A DNA stretch of 64,000 nt, taken from positions 558,001-622,000 of the forward strand of contig NZ_JAJSAR010000001.1 in NCBI RefSeq assembly GCF_021729085.1, given 5' to 3'. The notes under the pieces were generated by a model. It ran no database searches. It was not told where the DNA came from and saw only the letters and a program-made list of their open reading frames with translations. The DNA is from Pseudohongiella sp. O18. Lineage in GTDB: Bacteria > Pseudomonadota > Gammaproteobacteria > Pseudomonadales > Pseudohongiellaceae. Below are positions 28,910-37,397 of this stretch, piece by piece. Every line of letters starts with the position of its first letter. The first letter of the stretch is position 1. Position numbers and translations under genes: made by a program.

Positions 28910-29356
28910 TTACTCGGCAGACTGGCCGCTCAGGTATTCCACCAGCGACGCGATGTCTTCATCGGAGCAGGTGGTGCACATACCGCGCGGCGGCATGGCG
29001 TTGACGCCATTGATGGCATTGGAAACGATTGTCGAAAATCCTGCCTCGCCGACTCTTGATACCCAGTGATCAGCATCGCCGCGACGGGGCGCGCCAGCCA
29101 TACCTGTGTTGTGGCACATTGCGCAGTATTGATCATAAGTCGTCGCAGGATCAAACGCGGCTGCTGTGGCACCAGATGCTGCAGGAGCACCGCCGGTTGC
29201 GCAAGGCTCCCCCGCCAGACAGACTTCACCGACCGGCTGCAGTCGCTGGGCAACCTGCTGTTCGTGTGTCTGTGCAACTACTGCACCGGCGATACCAAGG
29301 CCCAGTACCAGCAGACCCATTTTAACTACGCGGGACTTCAAACCCAGATTCAACAT
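28910..29356 (-). CDS. Cytochrome c5-family protein, longer form
   Basis: A 148-residue exported or membrane-anchored cytochrome. An N-terminal hydrophobic stretch (VVKMGLLVLGLGIAGAVVAQ) precedes a low-complexity linker rich in Ala and Gly, then the haem motif CAMCH, GMAGAPRRGDADHWVSR and MPPRGMCTTCSDED. The fold and Cys pair are the same as in the next gene downstream, and the two look like an old duplication. A good ribosome site (AGGAG) precedes the ATG. Confidence 0.93.
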   Translation of the reverse strand: MLNLGLKSRVVKMGLLVLGLGIAGAVVAQTHEQQVAQRLQPVGEVCLAGEPCATGGAPAASGATAAAFDPATTYDQYCAMCHNTGMAGAPRRGDADHWVSRVGEAGFSTIVSNAINGVNAMPPRGMCTTCSDEDIASLVEYLSGQSAE

Positions 29357-29393
29357 GCTTAACTCCTGAACTGATAACTAATAGGTGCTCCGA

Positions 29394-29421
29394 ACAATAG
29401 AGACCCGACCACTGACGACAA
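29394..29421 (-). promoter_or_regulatory. Candidate promoter of the cytochrome c pair
   Basis: On the minus strand TTGTCG (29421-29416) and TATTGT (29399-29394) are 16 bases apart, about 38 bases before the start codon at 29356. This is a plausible sigma-70 promoter by spacing only. Confidence 0.4.
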
Positions 29422-29500
29422 AACTTTCACCGGGGACGGACACACTCGAACACGGTATTATAGCTGAAGTGCCGCAAGTCGTGCTACTGCGTGAAACTAC

Positions 29501-30193
29501 TCAGTTGTCGCGTCGTACCCCATCGAGGTCCGCTTCAGCGCTGTCTGCCAGCCAGGGAAGGTCCAGGGGCAGGTGCCAGTGGGCTTCATCGCACTTGCTG
29601 ATCATCAGCTCAATTAATTGATGAACGTTGTCTGCCTTCAACGGGATTGCGAATACCGGAAGATGCTGTCGACGCTCGATCATTGCGTCTGGCATCGGTA
29701 ATCCTTTGAATGCCAGCAGCAATTGCTGCTGATTTTTGTCGCCGCGTAACTGCACTGTCAATTCGGTTGCCAGGTACAGCTTGCCGCGGAGTGAAGGCTG
29801 TGAAGCATCTGAGTCGCTCTGGCCAGCAGTTTTCCCTGGATCCGCGCTGTCATTTTCCGGCGATGTTGCAGACCCCTCCGGCACATCCGATTTCGCCTTC
29901 TGAGCCGCCTTGTCAGCCTCGGCTTTGGCCTGCATTGCCTGTTGATGCCCCATACGCAACACTTCCTGCCAATAGACGCTGGGCGTTTTTTCCAGACCTG
30001 TGAGCGCCGGCAAGCGATCAACCAATTGCCGCATCACGACCATCACCATCCGCCTGCTTAGCAGCATGTGAACATCGGTGTCGGCCCCGGCCAACTGGGC
30101 ACGGACGACCAATCGATCCTCCAGCGCGCTGTAGCTAATGGTGAACTGATTGCTCAGCGGAAAGTTTGAATTTTGCGGATGCTGATCTGCCAT
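29501..30193 (-). CDS. Protein of unknown function in the SapC operon
   Basis: A 230-residue soluble protein that I do not recognise. It has an N-terminal domain (FTISYSALEDRLVVRAQL), then a low-complexity hydrophilic stretch (about residues 85-130) rich in Ala, Lys and Ser, then a C-terminal domain with AIPLKADNVHQLIELMISKCD and WHLPLDLPWLAD. No signal peptide or membrane segment is seen. It begins 11 bases after sapC ends, with ribosome site GGTAAG, so the two genes are translated from one message. Its job is likely tied to that of SapC and the methyltransferase upstream. Confidence 0.6.
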   Translation of the reverse strand: MADQHPQNSNFPLSNQFTISYSALEDRLVVRAQLAGADTDVHMLLSRRMVMVVMRQLVDRLPALTGLEKTPSVYWQEVLRMGHQQAMQAKAEADKAAQKAKSDVPEGSATSPENDSADPGKTAGQSDSDASQPSLRGKLYLATELTVQLRGDKNQQQLLLAFKGLPMPDAMIERRQHLPVFAIPLKADNVHQLIELMISKCDEAHWHLPLDLPWLADSAEADLDGVRRDN

Positions 30194-30204
30194 CTTACCG
30201 ATGC

Positions 30205-30990
30205 CTACAGTGAATCAAAGTTGAGCGTGCCGCCATCTCCTTCACCGAACAGACCGTCGAGCTCTGCTGGTGCCTTCTTGGGGTCGGCGTTGCTGTGGAA
30301 GTTGGCTCGCTTTATCAATTGATCCATTTGTGCCGTGGAGAACAGTTGAGCATAAGCTAGTGGCAATGCGCCGACATTTCGTAACGCGATCAATTGTTGC
30401 GCATCGAGTTCGTTCAATTTGGATTCATTGACCCGGTGAACACCATTAATTGTCAGCGGTGGCTGGTCTTCGCCCCTCGGTATCTCGATCATCCAGGGGT
30501 CTATCAGGCCGGCTTCGTCTAAGGCGGCACATGCCTTAAGTGTTTGTTGACGGTTATCTTCACACTGGGTGATGAAATTGACGGTATCCGCTGGTGTTTT
30601 TTCAAGTGTCCCGTCATCCTGAAACAGACGGGGAAAAGACTCATCGTCAGTCAGATGGCTTTGATCCACGCAGAATACTTTGTTCCCTTCCGTGTCGTTA
30701 AGCACCGCGAATGGGTATGCTCTGAGGCTGGCTGGAATATAGTCACCAAGCCACAGATGGTCGTTGCTTACATACAGGTTGCGGTCGCCACCGACACCAA
30801 CCAGCGCTATGTATTGATAACTACCATCCTCAGCCTGAACAAAACCGGTGACATGATGTGGCGCGATCCTGGCTATTTCTGCCAACAGGATTGGAACAAT
30901 CTGCTGGTCCGCAACAAACTCAAACCCTTTGCTGGGTTGCCATCGCTTGTGCAGATGGTCTTTTCTGGAAATTGCTATCCACGAAGTCAT
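30205..30990 (-). CDS. SapC-family protein
   Basis: A 261-residue protein with the SapC family pattern: residues 8-50 resemble the family start (FEFVADQQIVPILLAEIARIAPHHVTGF broken into shorter parts), then YIALVGVGGDRNLYVS, WLGDYIPASLRAYPFAV, and DEAGLIDPWMIEI. In Campylobacter fetus, sapC lies with the genes for the S-layer protein and its type I exporter; its molecular role is not settled. Here it lies downstream of an RTX surface protein and a methyltransferase. It has no signal peptide. Ribosome site AGGA is ten bases upstream of the ATG. Confidence 0.8.
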   Translation of the reverse strand: MTSWIAISRKDHLHKRWQPSKGFEFVADQQIVPILLAEIARIAPHHVTGFVQAEDGSYQYIALVGVGGDRNLYVSNDHLWLGDYIPASLRAYPFAVLNDTEGNKVFCVDQSHLTDDESFPRLFQDDGTLEKTPADTVNFITQCEDNRQQTLKACAALDEAGLIDPWMIEIPRGEDQPPLTINGVHRVNESKLNELDAQQLIALRNVGALPLAYAQLFSTAQMDQLIKRANFHSNADPKKAPAELDGLFGEGDGGTLNFDSL

Positions 30991-31084
30991 AACTAATTGA
31001 TCCTACTACTGCTGTAAGTGAGAAGCGACGCAATACAGCGACTTTTCAAAAGCCGTGTTGCTTTCAACATCCATTATCTGAGGG

Positions 31085-32620
31085 TCAAACAATCTGAAGC
31101 GCCTTTAGCGCTGGCAATTGTTTCTGGGCAAACTCGTCAGCCTGGCGACTCAGTTCGGCAAGATTGTCCTCTGGTGTTTCCAGAGTTTTGCCGTCTTTAA
31201 TCAATCGCTGATTTTGACTGCTTAGGACCTGCCACGCGTATTTCGCCCAATCTGCCGGCTGTTTTTGCCCCTCACTGATGGCAGACAGGAAAACCTGATT
31301 AAATCTGGGCACCATAATTCCGCCGCCGGTTACCGGACTGGCAAGGAACGAAATATCGTTACTGCCATGAGCGTTTGATCTAAGCTTGGCGTTAATCCTG
31401 GCTGTGTGCTTTCTGGCCTTTTGAATGACGGCGTCATCCTGAGCAGGTGCTATGGCGCCTGAAGACGCCAATACCATAGTGGCCTCAATTATTTGAGCAA
31501 GACTGATATTGTGCCCGGCCAGATGTTGCTCGACCTCTCCCAGCGTTCGGATTTTATGGTCTGCCATGAAGTCCAGAAACGGTCCGTAAACCGCTTCATT
31601 CATGCTGGCCTCACCCAGCGCAGTTTTTACTTTCAGTGAGACTTCCGGGCGATACACAGCCAGTACAATTTTTTGCGCTCTTACAGTCGCGGCAAGTTCC
31701 AGCGGATTAAGTCTGCGAGCACCTTTTACCCAGTAGTCTTTCCGAAACTGCTGGTTGACCATGAAGTCCCGAACCGACTCGCGAAACATATTGTCCGGGA
31801 TCTCTTTCATGAATGCCTGCTGTTCGGCACTCAGATTTATCGAGTCAATGTTCTCCAGGTAGCTGGCCGAACAGGCATAACTTACCTTGGCGGTTTCCAG
31901 CCAGTCCGCCATCGTCGAGAAGTGCATGGGATGCCAATCCCGATTGAAATACTCGTGGGCAAGATAATGTCTGCTTTGTTCTTTCAACTTCTTCAGTCGC
32001 TCGCCGACGGTCGGATTTGCCCTCGCAAACATCGGATTGGTCGCTATCAGATTCTCCGCAAATTCAATCGCATCATCGATACGTGAAACAATTCCTCGAC
32101 CTTCAGACCCGATCACCTCTGCATGTTCGGTCATCAAGTGCCGCATAGGCGCAAACGTAGCCCAGCCAGGTAAAGTGTTGTAGCTGATGTATAGAACGCC
32201 ACCTACTTTGAGTTTGCGTCTGACAAAGTCGACAATAACGGCACGGTTCGCATCCGATATCCAGCTCCAGATACCGTGCAGGCCTATATAGTCGAACTCC
32301 GGCAGATCGTCACGATGGGCAAAGTCTTCGAAGGACTCATCGTAGAGTTGTGCATCGGAGCCGGAAATGGAGGCCAGCTCCTGCGCAAACCCAGCTTGTG
32401 CCGGGTTGAAGTCCGTACCGTACCAACTGGTAACCGAGGCCGATGCATGCAACGCAGCGCTCAGACCTTGGCCAAAACCCAGCTCGCAGGCTGTTCCGAC
32501 CTCAGGAAAGACGAGCCCCTTGTTAAGAAATGCCATTTTGACTCTTAACGGGTTCAGCTCGGCGTAGTAGCCAAAAGTGTATCCAATATCGGCTACGTAG
32601 CCTGCGCTCCAGTTGCTCAC
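31085..32620 (-). CDS. Methyltransferase with regulatory domain
   Basis: A 511-residue protein. Residues about 40-180 form a class I SAM-dependent methyltransferase, with motif I ACELGFGQGLSAALHA and a post-I acidic region. The rest (about 200-511) resembles the methyltransferase regulatory domain family (PF10119 type). The substrate is unknown. GTG 32620 is the start, with AGGAG eight bases upstream. It is preceded by the terminator of the RTX gene and followed 94 bases later by sapC, so it heads the mt-sapC-unknown unit. Modification of the surface protein or its glycan is a guess from context. Confidence 0.75.
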   Translation of the reverse strand: MSNWSAGYVADIGYTFGYYAELNPLRVKMAFLNKGLVFPEVGTACELGFGQGLSAALHASASVTSWYGTDFNPAQAGFAQELASISGSDAQLYDESFEDFAHRDDLPEFDYIGLHGIWSWISDANRAVIVDFVRRKLKVGGVLYISYNTLPGWATFAPMRHLMTEHAEVIGSEGRGIVSRIDDAIEFAENLIATNPMFARANPTVGERLKKLKEQSRHYLAHEYFNRDWHPMHFSTMADWLETAKVSYACSASYLENIDSINLSAEQQAFMKEIPDNMFRESVRDFMVNQQFRKDYWVKGARRLNPLELAATVRAQKIVLAVYRPEVSLKVKTALGEASMNEAVYGPFLDFMADHKIRTLGEVEQHLAGHNISLAQIIEATMVLASSGAIAPAQDDAVIQKARKHTARINAKLRSNAHGSNDISFLASPVTGGGIMVPRFNQVFLSAISEGQKQPADWAKYAWQVLSSQNQRLIKDGKTLETPEDNLAELSRQADEFAQKQLPALKALQIV

Positions 32621-32698
32621 CTGTCATTCTCCTGTCAGTCGAATTCAATAGACGAATCTAAAGAAGCTTACCTTATTTCGTTTGCAAAATTCCAAGAT

Positions 32699-32733
32699 AA
32701 AAAAAACCCCCCGCCTTGCGGCGAGGGGTTTTT
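32699..32733 (-). terminator. Terminator of the RTX/S-layer gene
   Basis: AACCCC-C-CGCC, loop TTGC, GGCG-A-GGGGTT (32705-32730, one mismatch). It is followed on the minus strand by a long T-run. It separates the RTX gene from the methyltransferase unit. Confidence 0.88.
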
Positions 32734-32766
32734 GTTGCTCAAACTATCCGAGCATTCGCAATTACA

Positions 32767-35547
32767 TTATGCGAATGTCAGGTAGTCAGTAGCTGTGTCA
32801 AGCGTAGAACCGGACAGATCCAGAGTACCAGTCAGCTTGATTACCAGGTCGCCAGCTGCCAGACCCGCTGTACCGTCGTTAGCGACGATATAGGTGTCTG
32901 AACCGTAGGTGAACCAGGACACTTCGTTAGCTGTATCAGTCAGTGAAGCCAGCGTCAGAGCTGAGTCCAGAGTAGTAACAGCAGCTGTCAGTGTAGTCTT
33001 GGCACCCAGTGTTGCAGCAGCCAGAGTGTTACCAGCCAGCAGTTTGATGCTGTCGCCTACTGCGAAGTCAGTGATAGTAACGTTGGTAGCTGTTGCAGCA
33101 GTAGCACCAGTAGCAACTGAGGCAGCAACGTCAAACTTGTCGTTACCAGCGCCACCAGTCAGTGTGCCACCTGCAGCAGATGTAGTAATGGTGTCGTTAC
33201 CGGCACCGCCCACTACTGTGGCTTTGCCAGCCAGAGTGATCACGTCGTTCGCTGAACCGCCAGTTACGGTCAGACCAGCTGTAGCAGCCTGAACGTTGGT
33301 GGTGTTGATGGTCAGTACGCCAGTAGCGGCTGAACCGTCGATTGCTGTTACACCAGCAGCTACGCCTGTACCAGGAGCAGTGTCACCAGCTGTTGCAGCG
33401 AAGGACAGAGTCAGCGCCTTGCTGCCGCTGGCTGTAACTGTCTTCAGTGTGCTGCCATCGATAGTGATGGTGTTAGTGCCGCTGCTGCCGTTAGAAACAA
33501 CAGTTACGTTTTCAACGCCATCAGTCTTGACGGTGCCAGCTGCAACGGTGCCAGTTGTACCAGCAAAAGTCACTGTGTATGCATCGCTAGTGCCAGAAGT
33601 GCTCTTCAGGCCGATAGTGGTGGTACCAGTGTTGTTGCCAGTAACTGACAGACCTGTAGAAGCTGAAACGTTAGAAACAGTAGCACCACCTGTGCCGCCT
33701 GACAGAGTCAGAGAGCTGATGGTAGAACCAGTCATCAGTTCAACGTCCAGAGTCGCTGTAGTAGACAGATCCAGCGCTTCGAAGTTAACGAAACGAGCTG
33801 CGTTAGCAGCGTTGATCAGGCCAGCAGCTACCGTGTCATTGCCTTCACCACCGTCGATAGTGGTAGAGGTGCTTGCGGCAACTGAACCGCCATTGACCAG
33901 CAGGCTGTCGTCGCCAGCGCCCAGATTGATGGTTGAACCAGCGGCTACAGCACCACCCAGAGTTACTGAGTCGTTACCTGCACCTGATTCAACTGTCAGC
34001 TTGGCAGCACCCAGCGTGAAGCTGTCGTTGCCAGTACCGGTTTTAACAGTTGTTACTGTAGCAGCCAGAGTACCCAGAGTCAGAGCAGCAGTTGCAGCTG
34101 AACCGTCAACTGAAGTTACTGTGGCAGCAACGCCGTTGTTCAGAGTCAGAGCAGAACCACCAGTGATGGTGATTGACTTGGCTGCAGTGAAGCCAGCGAT
34201 GTCCAGTGAGTTCTTGGAACCGCCAGAGTTGATGGTCAGCGAGGTTGCCGTGGTGCTGTCAACGTCTGCACCGCCAGCCAGGAAGGCGTTAGTGGCGCTG
34301 CCGCTGTTGATACCAGCATTGTTAGCATTGATGGTGAACGCGTGACCACCAGTAGTTGAGTTGCTGATGGTGGTTGTGTAGGTAGCGTTGGTTGCACCAG
34401 TCAGGTTCAGAGTAGCCAGTGCACGACCGTCAGCTGCAGCAGCAGCATTCACAGAGTCCAAAGTTACTTCTGTCATGGTGGAGCCATTGTTGTTACCCAA
34501 CACAGCTGAGTTGTTGTTAATGTCTACGGCACCGCCGCCTTTGACACTAACAGTTGTCGCGCCGTTGCTGTTGACAGTGGTTGCACCAGTGCCAGCAGTA
34601 ACGTTGATTGCTTTACCGCCAGTGATGGTGGTAGTGGCCGCGCCAGTAACAGTGGTTTTCACGTCAGTTGTAGTGGCTGCAGTTACAGCTGTGTTAGCTG
34701 TACCAGCTGCTGCTGAAGTGAAAGAAGTCAGGCCAGTTACGGCAGAAACGTCAACGTTCACGCCACCGTTGGTCTGAAGTTCCATCGCTTCGATGTTGGT
34801 GAAGGTCACGCCTGGCAGGCTGAACTGAGCACCCGCTGCAGTTGACGTGTCAGTGATGGCAACAGTGTCGGTGCCAGCGCCGCCATCTACTTTATCCAGA
34901 CCGCCCAGCACAGCGCTGGTAGCAGTGATGGTTGCACCAAAGGTGTCGTTGCCGGACGTACCGGTCAGGTTGTCGATACCAGTGGTGAAGTTGTAAGTCT
35001 GACCAGCAGCTACTTCGCCGTCGATTTCTGCTTTGGCAGCAGTGACGCTGGCAGTTGTTGCGTCAACTTCAGCGACAACTTCCTGCAGAGCGGACAGAGT
35101 AGTGGTTGCTTTCTTCTGTACAACAGTGTGGTGGTTTGCCACTTCAACTTTGTTGTTCAGCTGAGCTTTAGCGTTCGCCCAGTTGGTGTCGCTGGCTGGA
35201 ACAGCTTTCAGTGCAGCAACTGCAGCCAGAACTGTTTCAGAACGTGTCATGCCGTTGTTCAGCATGGTGGTCAGCTCGCCAATCGCGAAAGTGCGAGTAG
35301 TGGCTGAAACTGTGCTGCCAAGCAGATTGTCTACGAACTGAGTAGCAAATTCTGTGTTGGACAGGAACGTTGGGTAAATGCTCTTGAATTCTGCAGATGC
35401 TGCGAGGCTAGCTGCGATCTGTGCAACGGTGGCACCAGATTCATATGCGGCCGACAGATCAGACAGTACGCCTACACCAGGTGCGGCGTCGAACATGGCT
35501 ACCACTACGGTAAGCAGTTCGGTACGAGCTTCAGTGCTAATCGCCAT
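32767..35547 (-). CDS. RTX/S-layer-like surface protein, type I secretion substrate
   Basis: A 926-residue acidic protein, rich in Thr, Ala, Gly and Ser and with no cysteine, as S-layer proteins usually are. Residues 1-150 form a helical N terminus without a signal peptide. A repeat-rich body follows, with calcium-binding RTX-type turns: GGAGTDTVAI, TGTGNDSFTL, SGAGNDSVTL, LGAGDDSLLV, GGEGNDTVAA, and near the end GGAGNDTITT and GGAGNDKFDV. The tail contains ITDFAVGDSIKLL and an uncleaved C-terminal signal region as in type I substrates. A strong ribosome site (AAGGAG), a CRP-type operator upstream and a tight terminator suggest heavy expression. Exact function, S-layer or adhesin, is inferred. 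Confidence 0.85.
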   Translation of the reverse strand: MAISTEARTELLTVVVAMFDAAPGVGVLSDLSAAYESGATVAQIAASLAASAEFKSIYPTFLSNTEFATQFVDNLLGSTVSATTRTFAIGELTTMLNNGMTRSETVLAAVAALKAVPASDTNWANAKAQLNNKVEVANHHTVVQKKATTTLSALQEVVAEVDATTASVTAAKAEIDGEVAAGQTYNFTTGIDNLTGTSGNDTFGATITATSAVLGGLDKVDGGAGTDTVAITDTSTAAGAQFSLPGVTFTNIEAMELQTNGGVNVDVSAVTGLTSFTSAAAGTANTAVTAATTTDVKTTVTGAATTTITGGKAINVTAGTGATTVNSNGATTVSVKGGGAVDINNNSAVLGNNNGSTMTEVTLDSVNAAAAADGRALATLNLTGATNATYTTTISNSTTGGHAFTINANNAGINSGSATNAFLAGGADVDSTTATSLTINSGGSKNSLDIAGFTAAKSITITGGSALTLNNGVAATVTSVDGSAATAALTLGTLAATVTTVKTGTGNDSFTLGAAKLTVESGAGNDSVTLGGAVAAGSTINLGAGDDSLLVNGGSVAASTSTTIDGGEGNDTVAAGLINAANAARFVNFEALDLSTTATLDVELMTGSTISSLTLSGGTGGATVSNVSASTGLSVTGNNTGTTTIGLKSTSGTSDAYTVTFAGTTGTVAAGTVKTDGVENVTVVSNGSSGTNTITIDGSTLKTVTASGSKALTLSFAATAGDTAPGTGVAAGVTAIDGSAATGVLTINTTNVQAATAGLTVTGGSANDVITLAGKATVVGGAGNDTITTSAAGGTLTGGAGNDKFDVAASVATGATAATATNVTITDFAVGDSIKLLAGNTLAAATLGAKTTLTAAVTTLDSALTLASLTDTANEVSWFTYGSDTYIVANDGTAGLAAGDLVIKLTGTLDLSGSTLDTATDYLTFA

Positions 35548-35871
35548 TTGTAACTCCTTAAAGTTTATTCCAAATTGTTTTATCCGATTGTGACATGCCT
35601 AAAAAGCAAATGACCGCATATCGGCTGTGCCAAGAATACTCAAGTAAAGCAAATTTGCCTGTGACCGGAGTCACACAACAGAAAATAAGCCCAACCAAGC
35701 TTTTGCATCCTGACCAATCACACTTGAGCCACATGAATATGAGTCACAAGCGGACGTGCGCAGGGATATTAACCTGATGACCGGCGGCTTGGCAACGCCC
35801 TGAAAAGGATTTTTCTTAAGTTTGTGCTGTAAGCGGCTATTTTTGTTAGCTATATGGCTAGTTGGCAAGCC
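35548..35871. promoter_or_regulatory. Regulatory region of the RTX gene with CRP-type operator
   Basis: The only gene-free stretch longer than 300 bases. It holds TGTGACCGGAGTCACA at 35660-35675, a perfect CRP/FNR-type dyad. On the minus strand a -10-like TATTCT (35638-35633) follows, giving a start near 35626 and placing the operator centre at -41.5, the class II activator position. There is no good -35 box, as expected for an activated promoter. The leader is about 79 bases and ends in AAGGAG. No other structure was seen in the part next to the beta-barrel gene. Confidence 0.78.
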
Positions 35872-37302
35872 TTAGAAGGTGTGCGTGAAGCCGAATTCAA
35901 GCGTGGTATCGACGCTGCGGAACAGTTCGAGATTGCTGCGCTGTTTCTGATGATAGAAGTTCATCAGTAACTGTGTGTCAGCCGACAGCGGGTGATTGTA
36001 CTGAATCAGCAAATAGCTGCGGCGCACTTTCCTTCGTGCATTGTCTTCAAGCAGCGGGCTATAGCCAGTCTGGTCCATCATCTCGGTGTGGTTGATCTGA
36101 CTCATCAGCGAGCCCTTCAAGGGGCTTCCGTCAGGGAGCTGAAGACGCCAGTCCAGATTGAACTGCCAGCCAAGTCGGCTACCGCCAGAGCGCCGGTTAC
36201 GAATAGGATCGTTGTACAGCGCACTGAATTCCGGGGTCCATTGTTGCTGGCCAATATTTGTATCGCGAATACAGTTAAGGCCCATTGATGCCTTGCTTTC
36301 AATTGCGTTCAGCGAGCTTTGGTTGTGAAACAGCTGGTGCTGGGCAGCAGCGGCCGAGTAGGGGCGACATCTCGCGAACTGGAAAGACGGCATGTAGCGG
36401 CCACCAACTTCTGCTGCTGTATAAAGAGGTGTGCCACCAAACATCAGATGGCTGATACCTGCCACAGCCTGCCAGCTGTGAACGGCATTGGGCTTGATGA
36501 AGGCATATCGCGCGTCGAACTGCAGCATGTCAGAGGCTGCATCGTCGCTGACCCGGCCCCGCAACTCCGCGACCACATTGTGTTGGTGTTCAGGGGCCAG
36601 CTGCCGGTATCGCATACCCAGACGTCCGTTTAGATAAGGTCCTTCTTTCGGCTGAAATTCCGGGTTCAGTGGCAGTGTGACGTCTTCGCCCGACAGGGTC
36701 AGCGTGATGTCACTTGGCGAGGGCGCGCCATTCAGGTTGTTGTCATAACCCAGCAGCAGATCACCATGCCATTGCGTCTGTCGGGTCAGACCCTGCCACT
36801 GCTGCTGGCGTTGCTGCAAAGATGGCGCCAGGTCCTCTGGCAGATCTTCCCGCCCCAGAATCTGGCGATTCATGGCCAGAGCCGAGAACAGATCGCCGCG
36901 CAAATACAGCGCCTGCGCATAGTCAATCTGCGCACCACCATTGTTGGGGTCCAGCAGCAATGCCCGCTCGAGCGATTCCAACGCGGAATTCAAATTGCCG
37001 GTATTGAGCTGTGCGGCTCCCAGCAGTGCAAAGTACGAGGTCTCCTGAAGACAACGTGGCAACAGAGGTAACAGCTGCGCCTGAAGGTCATCCCAGTCCT
37101 GAGCGGACCAACCGGGATCGGCAGACAAATTATAGTAGGGCGTCAGATCAGGGCAGGTTTGCGAGCCCAATAGCTGACCGGCGCCAGCAGTTTGCGAGCC
37201 GGTATCTGTCTGGGCATATGAAAGTCCTGAAAAGGCCAGGAACACCCCTGCCAGACCCAGACTGTAGCGAATGCTTTTTATTTTTGAGGGGTGTTTTGAC
37301 AT
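35872..37302 (-). CDS. TPR outer-membrane beta-barrel protein (SLAM-like architecture)
   Basis: A 476-residue exported protein from ATG 37302. A signal peptide (SLGLAGVFLAFSGLSYAQ) precedes tetratricopeptide repeats at about residues 80-160 (LGAAQLNTGNLNSALESLERA and IDYAQALYLRGDLFSAL). From about residue 180 alternating strands run to a C-terminal phenylalanine (FGFTHTF), the usual end of an outer-membrane barrel. This TPR plus barrel layout is that of surface lipoprotein assembly modifiers, but homology cannot be proven here. It ends the FecR-cyclase-barrel run; display or anchoring of surface protein is a reasonable guess. Confidence 0.7.
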   Translation of the reverse strand: MSKHPSKIKSIRYSLGLAGVFLAFSGLSYAQTDTGSQTAGAGQLLGSQTCPDLTPYYNLSADPGWSAQDWDDLQAQLLPLLPRCLQETSYFALLGAAQLNTGNLNSALESLERALLLDPNNGGAQIDYAQALYLRGDLFSALAMNRQILGREDLPEDLAPSLQQRQQQWQGLTRQTQWHGDLLLGYDNNLNGAPSPSDITLTLSGEDVTLPLNPEFQPKEGPYLNGRLGMRYRQLAPEHQHNVVAELRGRVSDDAASDMLQFDARYAFIKPNAVHSWQAVAGISHLMFGGTPLYTAAEVGGRYMPSFQFARCRPYSAAAAQHQLFHNQSSLNAIESKASMGLNCIRDTNIGQQQWTPEFSALYNDPIRNRRSGGSRLGWQFNLDWRLQLPDGSPLKGSLMSQINHTEMMDQTGYSPLLEDNARRKVRRSYLLIQYNHPLSADTQLLMNFYHQKQRSNLELFRSVDTTLEFGFTHTF

Positions 37303-37397
37303 GCGGGCAATTATGGTGAATCGCATGCGCGCAGGCAATAAGAAGACTGGTTAATTGTTTTAAGTGAGATAAGCAAAAGGTAGCGCGGTCTGCCGGT

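Noticed and set aside
33296-34345. Long open frame of 349 codons on the plus strand across the RTX gene
   Set aside because: It is the antisense shadow of a repetitive Thr/Ala/Gly-rich gene; such codon use leaves few stops on the other strand. Its Val/Pro/Ala-rich translation matches no family and it has no promoter or ribosome site.
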